Of a stretch of 15,145 nucleotides of DNA, positions 1 to 6,515 are shown piece by piece. The DNA comes from Desulfobacterales bacterium. GTDB lineage: Bacteria > Desulfobacterota > Desulfobacteria > Desulfobacterales > JAHEIW01. The stretch covers positions 1-15,145 of the forward strand of contig JAQYWI010000138.1 in assembly GCA_030145015.1 (NCBI GenBank), given 5' to 3'. Position 1 is the stretch's first letter. Each line of letters opens with the position of its first letter. The notes below the pieces were generated by a model. That model saw nothing but the letters and a program-made list of their open reading frames with translations, searched no databases and was not told the origin of the DNA. The translations under genes and the position numbers were made by a program.

Positions 1-968
1 TGCCGGGTGGATATCATTTTATTTTCAGGGACATTGTTTGCCAAAATCAACTCGTGAACCGGAAAATATTTTACGATGATAACGCTCAAAAAAAGAATAA
101 CGAGGGTTGCACCCGCCCACTTTAGATTTCTAATCTGCACGAACTTATGCGTTTTAAGATTTTTATGACCGGAATCCATATCCATGACCACTTCTCGAAT
201 CAGTCCGGATCCAATCAATTTTGCTTCGGCGGCATATCCGATCAGCATGGCATTATCACATATATGATTTATGAGTCTGGGTACGCCCTGGCTGCGTTTC
301 CAGATCAGTGCGCGCGCTTTGGGGCTAAAAAGCTGAGACTGCCGACCGGCCACCTGGAGTCTATGGTTAATATAATCGGTGGTTTCTTTTGGGTTCAATG
401 GCTGCAGGTGGCGGTTTATTGAAATGCGCTGTTTAAGTGTTTTTAATGAATCCTTCCGCAGCGTTTGATATATTTCCTCCTGTCCCACAAGAACGATTTG
501 AATCAGCTTTTTGTTATTGCTTTCAATGTTTGAAAGAAGCCTTATATCTTCCAGGGCGGACTCTGAAAGAAGGTGGGCCTCATCGATGATTAAAACCACG
601 CGTTTGCCCTGGTCATCGAGTTTTTCCAGTTCTGTCTGTAATTCTTCCAGGATTTGAAAGTTTTCCTTACCTTTGGCATCAATTTCAAGCTTGACCGCCA
701 GGTACCTGATTATTTCAACAAACGTCCATTTGGGATTGGTAATATTCAGTATGATAAAGGATGGATCGATTTCTTTCAAAAGTGCATTAACCATCGTGGT
801 TTTACCGGTTCCGACATCGCCGGCTAATAGGATAAAACCTTTGGCACTATCGACGCCATAGCGCAGGGCGGCCAATACTTCTCTGTGACTTTTAGAAGGA
901 AATAAAAATCTTGGATCAGGTGTATTTTCAAAAGGGTTCAGATATATGCCGTAATAGTTGGTATACAT
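1..968 (-). CDS. ExeA/GspA-type AAA ATPase, XrtA/EPS-associated (partial, C-terminus off window)
   Basis: Open frame of at least 322 codons running off the left edge. The ATG at 968 is the only possible start because an in-frame TGA lies 24 bp upstream. The N-terminus has the family hallmark NPFxxTPDPRFLFPSxxHRE (residues about 11-30). Walker A GDVGTGKTT is at residues 50-58, and a Walker B strand ending IIDEAH lies about 90 residues later. A single hydrophobic segment (WAGATLVILFLSVIIVKYF) close to the window edge would anchor it in the inner membrane with a periplasmic tail. Known for the family: ExeA/GspA ATPases serve type II secretion, and a close subfamily accompanies exosortase A and exopolysaccharide clusters. 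The sugar transferase just upstream on the same strand (97-bp gap) favours the polysaccharide role. Only a weak AAGAAAG stands in for a ribosome site. Confidence 0.88.
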   Translation of the reverse strand, partial: MYTNYYGIYLNPFENTPDPRFLFPSKSHREVLAALRYGVDSAKGFILLAGDVGTGKTTMVNALLKEIDPSFIILNITNPKWTFVEIIRYLAVKLEIDAKGKENFQILEELQTELEKLDDQGKRVVLIIDEAHLLSESALEDIRLLSNIESNNKKLIQIVLVGQEEIYQTLRKDSLKTLKQRISINRHLQPLNPKETTDYINHRLQVAGRQSQLFSPKARALIWKRSQGVPRLINHICDNAMLIGYAAEAKLIGSGLIREVVMDMDSGHKNLKTHKFVQIRNLKWAGATLVILFLSVIIVKYFPVHELILANNVPENKMISTR

Positions 969-1067
969 GATAAAAGTTGTCTTTCTTCAACACGCCAACA
1001 CACGGTTGCGCGGTTTTAATACGATTTCCGCTCCCAGGCCGAAACAATCCGTTTTGCGGGTTTAAAT

Positions 1068-2510
1068 TTAAGTTGCACCTGATCCTTTCAAGACCGTGGG
1101 GACGGTTTTAGCCAATATTTTCAAATCAAGCCACAAGGTCCATTTATCAATATACTCCATATCGAGTTCCATCCACCGATCAAATGAAATATTACTTCTT
1201 CCCTGGACCTGCCACAGACAGGTGAGCCCGGGCCGAACACTGAATCTGCGTCGATGCCAGTCCTCGCTAAAACCTTTATAATCTCTTTCGGGCAGAGGCC
1301 GGGGTCCAACAATGCTCATATCGCCTTTAAGGACATTTATGAGCTGGGGCAATTCGTCAATACTAAATTTTCTCAGATATTTTCCGAGCGGGGTGATGCG
1401 GGGGTCATTTTTTATTTTGAACACCGGGCCACTGACTTCGTTACGGCTTTCCAATTCCGTCTGCTCCTTTTCAGCACCGCAGTTCATCGTTCGGAACTTA
1501 TACAATGAAAATTTACGCTTGCCGAACCCAACACGTTGCTGGGCGAAAAAGACGGGTCCTGTGGAAGTGAGCTTAATCGCGATAGGGACAAGCAGGAAAA
1601 TCGGAATCGCAAGGAACAATAACGCCGAAGATAAGGTAATATCCATCATACGCTTTACGATTGAGGGGTAACCGTAAATGGTATTGCTGGAAAGGGGTAT
1701 CAAAGAATAATCGTCGAGATGATTTATATTCGCATTGGGTAATTCAACGTCGAAAAGGCTTGAGACGAACCTTGCGGCGATACCCTGCTCATCGCAAAAG
1801 GAAACGAGTTGGGAAGCTCGATCATAAAAAGATTTAAGAGGTAGGGCGACGATGACTTCGTCGACAACATTATCCCTGATAAAGGATTGAAAATTATCTA
1901 AATCACAAACCAGCTCGAATCCGTTTTTCTCAAATTTATCGAGACCCATCCAATCATCGTCTGCAAAACCGACGAGATGGTATCCAAGCTCATGAGCTGC
2001 CAGGAGTTTTTTCGTAAATTGGATTGCCCGCGGATTTGTTCCAATGATTAAAACATGGCGATGATTTCGACCGTGGGCTCTTATCCGTCGCAGAAAATAT
2101 CTAAGTGCAATCCGGCTTGAAATGGTGACGGCGGTGCTACTGAGCCAAAAAAGGGCCACTACGGGTATCGTTATAAAGTTAATTCTTAAGAAGATTCCCT
2201 CGATCAATATCAAGATGGCTCCAGCTGTAGTCGCTTTGAGCACATCGGAAACCTCCTTTGACTGTCCCGAGAGCCGTCTGGAACGATAAAGCTTGAAATT
2301 TCTTGAGAGGATTATATGCCAGGTAAAAAGGGCCAGGATGAAATAAATTAGATTCAGAATTTTGATTTCTATTTGCCCGATCTGACTCAAAGTTGGCCAG
2401 GAAATGCTATGGGAAACCACCTGAACCGATAAGATAAGGCATACGCCCATGGTCAAAAGGTCAAACAGCTTGAAAGCATTGAGCAGAATCTTGCGCCCAA
2501 AAGATTGCAC
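1068..2510 (-). CDS. Polyprenyl-phosphate sugar-1-phosphate transferase initiating exopolysaccharide synthesis
   Basis: Integral membrane enzyme that moves a sugar-1-phosphate from a UDP-sugar onto undecaprenyl phosphate, the first committed step of exopolysaccharide assembly. About four N-terminal membrane segments are followed by a Rossmann-like CoA-binding-type domain (HVLIIGTNPRA near residue 152), another membrane helix, and the C-terminal bacterial sugar transferase domain. Signature blocks are KRMMDI, FFAQQRVGFGKRKFSLYKFR, SIDELPQLINVLKGDMSIVG (with the catalytic Asp-Glu pair) and RPGLTCLWQVQGR. Full length for the WcaJ/EPS transferase family. I prefer the GTG at 2510 (480 aa): GAGGGAGG sits about 10 bp upstream and the first membrane helix follows soon after. 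A TTG at 2546 (492 aa) has no ribosome site. The sugar specificity cannot be read from sequence. Probably cotranscribed with the ATPase downstream. Confidence 0.93.
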   Translation of the reverse strand: MQSFGRKILLNAFKLFDLLTMGVCLILSVQVVSHSISWPTLSQIGQIEIKILNLIYFILALFTWHIILSRNFKLYRSRRLSGQSKEVSDVLKATTAGAILILIEGIFLRINFITIPVVALFWLSSTAVTISSRIALRYFLRRIRAHGRNHRHVLIIGTNPRAIQFTKKLLAAHELGYHLVGFADDDWMGLDKFEKNGFELVCDLDNFQSFIRDNVVDEVIVALPLKSFYDRASQLVSFCDEQGIAARFVSSLFDVELPNANINHLDDYSLIPLSSNTIYGYPSIVKRMMDITLSSALLFLAIPIFLLVPIAIKLTSTGPVFFAQQRVGFGKRKFSLYKFRTMNCGAEKEQTELESRNEVSGPVFKIKNDPRITPLGKYLRKFSIDELPQLINVLKGDMSIVGPRPLPERDYKGFSEDWHRRRFSVRPGLTCLWQVQGRSNISFDRWMELDMEYIDKWTLWLDLKILAKTVPTVLKGSGAT

Positions 2511-2699
2511 CGCGGGCCCCCCTCCCTCAGAAAACCAAGAATACAAAAGAAATCTATCGCTTTTGCCTTTAAAGCTGGCCCAAACCCTAATTCTTAAACA
2601 TGTGCGTATGTTTTTTTAATATTTTTAATGGGTTCATGCCGTTACCGATTCCTATGCAAAGATTGTACACATTTTCGGAAAATATAAATACTTTGTTTT

Positions 2700-2759
2700 A
2701 TTTTAACTAGTTATATGATTACCTGTCAAATTTCAAAGTTCATTTTAACCAATTATATG
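2700..2759. promoter_or_regulatory. Tandem palindromic repeat pair, possible operator upstream of EPS genes
   Basis: Two copies of an 18-bp sequence, ATTTTAACYARTTATATG, at 2700-2717 and 2742-2759 differ at two positions and start exactly 42 bp apart (about four helical turns). The first contains the perfect palindrome TAACTAGTTA and the second the imperfect TAACCAATTA. Placement about 190 bp upstream of the minus-strand sugar transferase in an AT-rich stretch suggests a dimeric regulator binding twice on one DNA face. This is inference from arrangement only. Confidence 0.4.
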
Positions 2760-2882
2760 GGCATATGACCGAAATCATTGGGATTAAAACCAAATTTTTG
2801 TTTTATGCCGGTATCCCACTTGTTAGCCGCCAGGCAGAAGATTCGGTCTGCTATTTCGGGTTAAGATCGATCGAGTCACCGA

Positions 2883-2990
2883 CCACCCGCGGAGCGGGTG
2901 GCTTGGATTTTTCCGCCATAGGCGGGAAAAAACAAAGGCACGGCAGTGCCGTAATCGGTGCGGGTGGAACCGGGTGCAAAGCACCCGGTT
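2883..2990. repeat. Array of four adjacent GC-rich hairpins
   Basis: Four hairpins follow one another: an 8-bp perfect stem with GGA loop (2883-2901); CCGCC-ATA-GGCGG flanked by T5/A6 with one extra G (2908-2932); GGCAC-GGCA-GTGCC (2937-2950); and a 10-bp perfect stem AACCGGGTGC with AAA loop (2968-2990). They sit in the gene-free stretch between the EPS genes and the first cytochrome. Part of the array has a second, inverted copy at 10313-10351, so at least the first two hairpins belong to a dispersed repeat. The function is unknown. Confidence 0.7.
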
Positions 2991-3009
2991 TGAAAACACC
3001 CAATCATAA

Positions 3010-3104
3010 GCCGTCGTCGTCGATTAAAACACTTAAGTTTGGGTCGGATGTGTCGATATTAAAAGCACAGACGCAAGGACGACGGCGTGCACGTCTATTT
3101 TTTT
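3010..3104 (+). promoter_or_regulatory. Structured leader with terminator-like end before the hexahaem cytochrome
   Basis: A 9-bp inverted repeat, GCCGTCGTC (3010-3018) and GACGACGGC (3078-3086), could close a stem of about 77 nt. An overlapping alternative, AGACG (3069-3073) with CGTCT (3092-3096), is followed by A and seven T (3098-3104), like an intrinsic terminator, 30 bp before the cytochrome ATG. The two pairings exclude each other, which is the layout of an attenuator. A weak sigma-54-like GG-N10-GC is also present (GG 3077-3078, GC 3089-3090). All of this is inference from base pairing; neither alternative is shown to form. Confidence 0.3.
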
Positions 3105-3133
3105 AAATTCAACCTTGAAATCCGTTGGCTGCT

Positions 3134-3958
3134 ATGATTCAAACCCACAACCGCATACGACCGATCGCTTGGCTGTGTCTTGCAATATTGGCCATCCTCC
3201 TTACCGCTTTCGGCGCCTGGGGCAAGCACAATGAGGTGCTTTGTACGGCCTGTCATATTAAGACGGCTGACGATGCAACCCCTTATTCATCTGATGACCT
3301 TGTGCAGCCTAAAAATTTACTTTGCCTTGGATGCCATGATGCCACGCTGGACGTCTCGGGCCTCAATCCCCCGCATGTTTTTCATGGCAGAGAAGATCTG
3401 GCCGGGGGGTCGTTTACGCCAACGCTGCTTTCCGATAATTCGGGACACAACATTCAAACCGTCGATATGGCCCTGGGATTAACGCCGCCGGGGGGTGCCG
3501 CCTTGGCCGAGTTTGGCTGCCTGAGTTGTCACGACGCCCACGACAATGGAAGTTACCGCAATCTGAAAAAAGAGATCAATGGTTACGTTACTGCGGTCAA
3601 GGCCGATGGTGATCCTGATTTTCAGCAAAATGTTTATATCTCGGGAATGAATGATTTCTGCTGTGCCTGTCACGAGAAGTTTAATCGGACGGGGAATGGA
3701 GGGGGGCGGAGGGGATGGACGCGCCATCCGGTAGGCATTGCCATTTCCGGGGCCGCGCATGCCGATTTTGAAAATTGGTCCCGCTTGACGACCCGAGTGA
3801 CCCAAGCCGAACTTCCTTCGGGAAATTCCGATGATCTTTACAGTGCCCAGGTTTTCTGCCTCTCATGCCACCGGGCCCACGCCAGTCCCTTCAAAGACGC
3901 CATGCGCTGGGATTATAGCAAAAATACTCAGGGCTGTCTCGAGTGTCACACCTTTTAG
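3134..3958 (+). CDS. Compact hexahaem c-type cytochrome related to OmcS
   Basis: Secreted cytochrome of 274 aa with a Sec signal peptide (RIRPIAWLCLAILAILLTAF) and six CXXCH haem sites starting near residues 37, 64, 129, 176, 242 and 268. The layout follows the OmcS homologue at 11955: a GHNI block and a PPGG turn before the third site, then CLSCHRAHAS before the fifth, and a sixth site at the extreme C-terminus. It is about 120 residues shorter, mainly between sites 3 and 6. Its first site reads CTACHIKT, so the HTMH second histidine used for intersubunit haem ligation in OmcS is absent. It may be a non-polymerising relative, an adaptor or a filament cap (inference). I chose the ATG at 3134. 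A TTG at 3125 only adds three residues. No strong ribosome site is visible. It converges on the minus-strand cytochrome operon. Confidence 0.92.
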   Translation: MIQTHNRIRPIAWLCLAILAILLTAFGAWGKHNEVLCTACHIKTADDATPYSSDDLVQPKNLLCLGCHDATLDVSGLNPPHVFHGREDLAGGSFTPTLLSDNSGHNIQTVDMALGLTPPGGAALAEFGCLSCHDAHDNGSYRNLKKEINGYVTAVKADGDPDFQQNVYISGMNDFCCACHEKFNRTGNGGGRRGWTRHPVGIAISGAAHADFENWSRLTTRVTQAELPSGNSDDLYSAQVFCLSCHRAHASPFKDAMRWDYSKNTQGCLECHTF

Positions 3959-4209
3959 AACCTATCTCAAAAATGGGTCTAAGTGCCCAGGGCTGCGTTG
4001 TCCCGCGAATTGGAATACTCACGTACTGCGTGTACGCTCGGACACACGGGTTTCAATTCACGGGACGCCATGATGCATACATTAATTTTTTAAGATTGGA
4101 TATGTAATCCCGCTTCAGCGGGGCCCGGATGAACACATATATTTATTAAATCAAGATGTGAAATCCCGCTTTAGCGGGGAACCCTTAGCCACTATTTTTG
4201 AGATAGGTT
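3959..4209. mobile_element. MITE-like element with 16-bp terminal inverted repeats
   Basis: The ends are perfect 16-bp inverted copies: AACCTATCTCAAAAAT at 3959-3974 and its complement at 4194-4209. The left end begins on the base after the stop codon of the hexahaem gene. Inside, 4000-4015 and 4051-4066 are inverted repeats (14 of 16 matching) around a CGTAC/GTACG mini-hairpin. Two similar CCCGC-loop-GCGGG hairpins lie at 4109-4122 and 4165-4178. There is no coding capacity. No target duplication directly abuts the ends, but GTGTCACA occurs at 3943-3950 and again at 4213-4220. This is what a small non-autonomous element would look like. A mobilising transposase family cannot be named from the window. 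Confidence 0.6.
4109..4178. terminator. Twin CCCGC/GCGGG hairpins between convergent genes
   Basis: The two hairpins, each preceded by AATC, have 5-bp GC stems with TTCA (4109-4122) and TTTA (4165-4178) loops. They lie in the gap between the convergent cytochrome and NHL genes, where bidirectional termination would be expected. Neither is followed by a long T-run, so they could equally be REP-like repeat units carried by the surrounding element. Confidence 0.35.
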
Positions 4210-4231
4210 TTCGTGTCACATTCTGACTGTT

Positions 4232-4263
4232 AAATCCGCAATTCGCATTCCGAAATCCGCAAT
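4232..4263. repeat. Short direct repeat AAATCCGCAAT
   Basis: AAATCCGCAAT occurs at 4232-4242 and 4253-4263, separated by a related ATTCGCATTCCG-type stretch. It overlaps the stop-codon end of the NHL gene. This looks like local repeat expansion of a low-information intergenic sequence. Confidence 0.5.
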
Positions 4264-5189
4264 CATTTTGACTCAATCTCAACAAACACCTGAACCCTGC
4301 TGTTTTTTGTATCGGCTACAAAAATTTCGCCGCGGTCATTGATGCACATCTGTGAAGGGTAGTTCAGCAGTCCTTCTTTCCAACCCCGGGCTGAAAGCCG
4401 CCCTAAAAAGGATCCGTCACGCGCGAGAATAATAATTTTGCTCCCGTTGCGGTCCACCAAATATAGGCGGCCCTGCCGATCGGTGGTCAATTCGGCCGGA
4501 AATCGCATGTAGGCCTGCAACCCTTCCGTAATCGCTGTAAAGCGCGTCGAATTCGCGGTCGTTGAATACACCCGGGCATTAACGCTGTCGAGCAACAAGA
4601 CCCGGGCGCGGCTATCAACCGTCAGATCCGTAAAAAAGCCGTGTTCCTCGGGAAGTTTGATGTGTTTGCGGGTTTCTCCCCGGGTCCCCAGCACAATGAC
4701 CTGCCCGGAAAATATATCCAGAATATATAGGTTGTCATCTTTATCGATATGAAAGCTTATCGCCGCATATGCTGACGGTGTTGACCCGTTTTGCGGGTCG
4801 ACATAGCCGTTAAACTTTCCATCTGCTGTGATCCGGATGATGCGGCGAAGCTTGCCGTCGAGAACGAAAATTTCACCTTTGGAATTCATCTCAATCCGTC
4901 GCGGATGCCTTAATTGCGGCACTCTGATTTCCCGGGCCGCTGATTCTGCGACGCTGTCCTTAAAAGCGTAGCGTACCAGCCGGGCATTTCCCGTGTCGGC
5001 GACAACTAAAAGGTTATTTTGGCGACAGGCCACTCCTTCCGGCTGTTTGAGCTTCAGTTCTTGGTCATCGGAATATATCGATCTTAGATATTGAAATTTT
5101 AATTCTTCAGCACCAAATGACCCGGCTGGAGACAAAGCCAAAATCACTCCGGCGGTCATGATCAGGTAGATTTTGATTGACGCACGCAT
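4263..5189 (-). CDS. Secreted NHL-repeat beta-propeller protein
   Basis: A 308-aa exported protein with signal peptide (IKIYLIMTAGVILALSPAG, cleavage near SFG-AEE), then roughly six NHL/beta-propeller repeats with the pattern P-x-G/R-hydrophobic-x-G-x-hydrophobic-Y/F-V-x-D-x-x-N-x-R. Clear examples are LLVVADTGNARLVRY, GRLYLVDRNGSKIIIL and GEIFVADTKNSRVQVF. There are no haem sites. NHL propellers are usually protein-binding platforms, and here it is the last gene of the cytochrome operon, starting 7 bp after the 16-haem gene. I prefer the ATG at 5189, because starting at 5216 would put acidic residues in the signal n-region and overlap the upstream gene by 20 bp. A second NHL protein of similar size opens the divergent operon at 10861. 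A role in filament or conduit assembly is inference. Confidence 0.88.
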   Translation of the reverse strand: MRASIKIYLIMTAGVILALSPAGSFGAEELKFQYLRSIYSDDQELKLKQPEGVACRQNNLLVVADTGNARLVRYAFKDSVAESAAREIRVPQLRHPRRIEMNSKGEIFVLDGKLRRIIRITADGKFNGYVDPQNGSTPSAYAAISFHIDKDDNLYILDIFSGQVIVLGTRGETRKHIKLPEEHGFFTDLTVDSRARVLLLDSVNARVYSTTANSTRFTAITEGLQAYMRFPAELTTDRQGRLYLVDRNGSKIIILARDGSFLGRLSARGWKEGLLNYPSQMCINDRGEIFVADTKNSRVQVFVEIESK

Positions 5190-5196
5190 TCGTTTA

Positions 5197-6513
5197 TCAT
5201 CGCTTTCGTTCTTCATGACATTGGGTGCACAAATCGTAAGTGGACGCGAAGGGCATCATCCAGGGGTTGTTTGCGGTGCCGCAACCGATATGACAGCTCA
5301 AACACTCAACCGTAAGATTTTTATTTCGCTGATCAACGGCTTTTTCCCCAATCGGATGGGTTGCATGGGCCTCCCATTCGTGGCACTTGCCACACAGACC
5401 GAGGGAGATATTTTGCGCCTGAACAAGGAGCACATTATCGGCCGCATGCGGGGAATGACAGCTGGCGCAATTACCGGTTTTAACGGGTTCACACAGGTTT
5501 TCATTTTTAGGATTCTTTATCGACCATTTTTGCAGTTCCACCGTGTCAGCATGACAGGTGCCGCAAACGTTGAACTGGGTGTCATTTAAAAGCTTTTTTT
5601 CCTTCGTGCCGTGGGGATGATGGCAGTTCAAGCAGGCGACTTTGTCTGTCAGGGGGGCGTGCACTCGATTTTTGCTGAACGTTTCCGCGATCATCTCCTT
5701 ATGGCAATCCCGGCATAACAGCACCCCTTTTTTCTTGGTTTCAAGCGCATTTGAGGCCGTGGGATCCGGATGGCACTGCTTACATTTTTTTTCGGCCACC
5801 GGTGCATGCACCGCATCATACAAAATTCCGCTTTTGTTGGAACCGTGAGGGTTATGGCAGGAGTCACAGCTGCTGTCAGCCACCTTATAATTCATATGCC
5901 GTCCTGCAAAAAAGGGGCGATCGGTTTTATGGCACTCTTTACAAAGGGCGGTCACTTTATTTTTTAACAGGGAATCGGCCCTGACGGACGCATGCGGGTT
6001 GTGGCAGCTCAGACACCCCTTGTCCTTCTGCAAGGGTTCATGTTTGAATTCAACTTGATTTGCCCGGGTGCCGATATCCTGATGACATTCGACACAGAGG
6101 GCATTGCCGGTTTTGCTGAGAATAAACGGGTTGTCGGATCCGTGGGAGTTGTGGCAGGTGATACAATTGCCCTCAACGACAACTTTATGGGAGCTGCGGG
6201 CATTATCCGGCACCATTTCCTTGTGGCAACCGCTGCACAGGGTGCTGACGTCCGAGATTAAAAGATTTTTATGGGAAGATGTATGCGGATCATGGCAGGC
6301 GGTGCATTTGCCGGATTTCAGCAGCGGATGCACCGAACGGTTTTTGAGCGTTTTTTGAAGGGCTTCATGACACCGCAGGCATTCCGGGCCCCCTGCGCCG
6401 GGCTTAAGCTTTTCTTTATGCACCGCATGCGCTGGCGAGGCAAAAAGAAGCGCAGCGCAGATGCAAAATAAAAAGACATGGGCAGATCGAAAAATTATCC
6501 GTTTGGGTCTCAT
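5197..6513 (-). CDS. Secreted 16-haem cytochrome c, doubled CXXCH type
   Basis: A 438-aa protein with a Sec signal peptide (cleavage after ASPAHA, residue 30) and sixteen CXXCH motifs between residues 45 and 433. They occur mostly in pairs of the doubled-CXXCH repeat, e.g. CTACHDPH, CITCHNSHGS, CLSCHNPHAS, CDSCHNPHGS and CLNCHHPHGT. Each repeat supplies the second axial histidine near or just after the motif. Near the C-terminus there is an extra Cys in CLSCHIGCG. With no lipobox it should be periplasmic or released. The ATG at 6513 lies 2 bp after the stop of the 26-haem gene, so translation is probably coupled. An upstream in-frame ATG at 6541-6543 would spoil the signal peptide. Long paired-haem proteins of this type are expected to act as electron wires. 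The partner is inferred from operon position. Confidence 0.93.
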   Translation of the reverse strand: MRPKRIIFRSAHVFLFCICAALLFASPAHAVHKEKLKPGAGGPECLRCHEALQKTLKNRSVHPLLKSGKCTACHDPHTSSHKNLLISDVSTLCSGCHKEMVPDNARSSHKVVVEGNCITCHNSHGSDNPFILSKTGNALCVECHQDIGTRANQVEFKHEPLQKDKGCLSCHNPHASVRADSLLKNKVTALCKECHKTDRPFFAGRHMNYKVADSSCDSCHNPHGSNKSGILYDAVHAPVAEKKCKQCHPDPTASNALETKKKGVLLCRDCHKEMIAETFSKNRVHAPLTDKVACLNCHHPHGTKEKKLLNDTQFNVCGTCHADTVELQKWSIKNPKNENLCEPVKTGNCASCHSPHAADNVLLVQAQNISLGLCGKCHEWEAHATHPIGEKAVDQRNKNLTVECLSCHIGCGTANNPWMMPFASTYDLCTQCHEERKR

Positions 6514-6515
6514 GG

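Noticed and set aside
2765..3106. 113-codon plus-strand open frame before the hexahaem gene
   Set aside because: It runs through the hairpin array and T-run, has low-complexity, unlike-protein composition, no ribosome site and no recognisable domain.
4098..4178. Possible CRISPR array from the two similar CCCGC hairpin units
   Set aside because: Only two units with imperfect flanks, no further repeats and no cas genes in the window.
5173..5589. 138-codon plus-strand frame opposite the 16-haem gene, and similar frames opposite the 26-haem gene
   Set aside because: Repetitive CXXCH codons leave the opposite strand open by composition; the sense frames carry signal peptides and haem motifs.
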